Notes under the pieces: model-generated
What the model was told of the DNA's origin: nothing
The model's database searches: none
What the model saw: only the letters and a program-made list of their open reading frames with translations
Origin: an uncultured Clostridia bacterium
Lineage (GTDB): Bacteria > Bacillota > Clostridia > Oscillospirales > Ruminococcaceae
Direction: 5' to 3'
Assembly: GCA_937893735.1 (NCBI GenBank)
Contig: CALBGD010000122.1
Coordinates: 1-5,987, forward strand
DNA: 5,987 bases
Part shown: positions 5,966-5,987 of the stretch, in pieces
How the letters are laid out: the number at the start of each line of letters is the position of its first letter
Numbering within the stretch: position 1 is the first letter of the stretch
Made by a program: the position numbers and the translations under genes

Positions 5966-5987
5966 TCCTTTCATAAGATTTACGCTC

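Overview
The window looks like a piece of a Gram-positive, anaerobic, fibre-associated Clostridia genome, probably Ruminococcus or a close Oscillospiraceae relative. The main clue is a very large secreted protein that ends in a type I dockerin. Strong AAGGAGG-type ribosome binding sites, a consensus sigma-A promoter and roughly balanced base composition fit this. The genus is inferred from protein style, not from a marker gene.

All recognisable genes are on the minus strand, so transcription runs from high to low coordinates. Positions 5929-5987 are the leader of the large gene, with an A+T-rich inverted repeat and a ribosome binding site. Positions 403-5928 encode a 1841-residue exported protein. 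Its order is: signal peptide; beta-rich module opened by a W-Y-W-D-G motif; Ig-like segment; second module opened by W-S-W-N-G and closed by a similar beta segment; a run of degenerate InlB-B-like repeats; two nearly identical 76-residue repeats; Gly/Ser/Thr linker; a pre-dockerin domain; dockerin. No catalytic domain is recognisable. Positions 310-374 hold a perfect 10-bp hairpin and a second GC-rich hairpin followed by T residues, which probably end this transcript.

Positions 43-309 are intergenic but not empty. They contain a 41-codon ORF (119-244) with an excellent ribosome binding site, whose first residues resemble the start of an ECF sigma factor, a small palindrome upstream of it, and a strong sigma-A promoter (94-122) flanked by an 8-bp inverted repeat. 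That promoter drives a gene of which only the first 14 codons (1-42) are in the window, encoding the start of an exported protein or lipoprotein.

The large protein most likely acts outside the cell. Its dockerin would dock onto a cohesin on a scaffoldin or the cell surface, and its beta-rich modules would bind a polymer or act as spacers. The sequence gives no sign that the left-hand genes act in the same pathway; each appears to be its own transcription unit.
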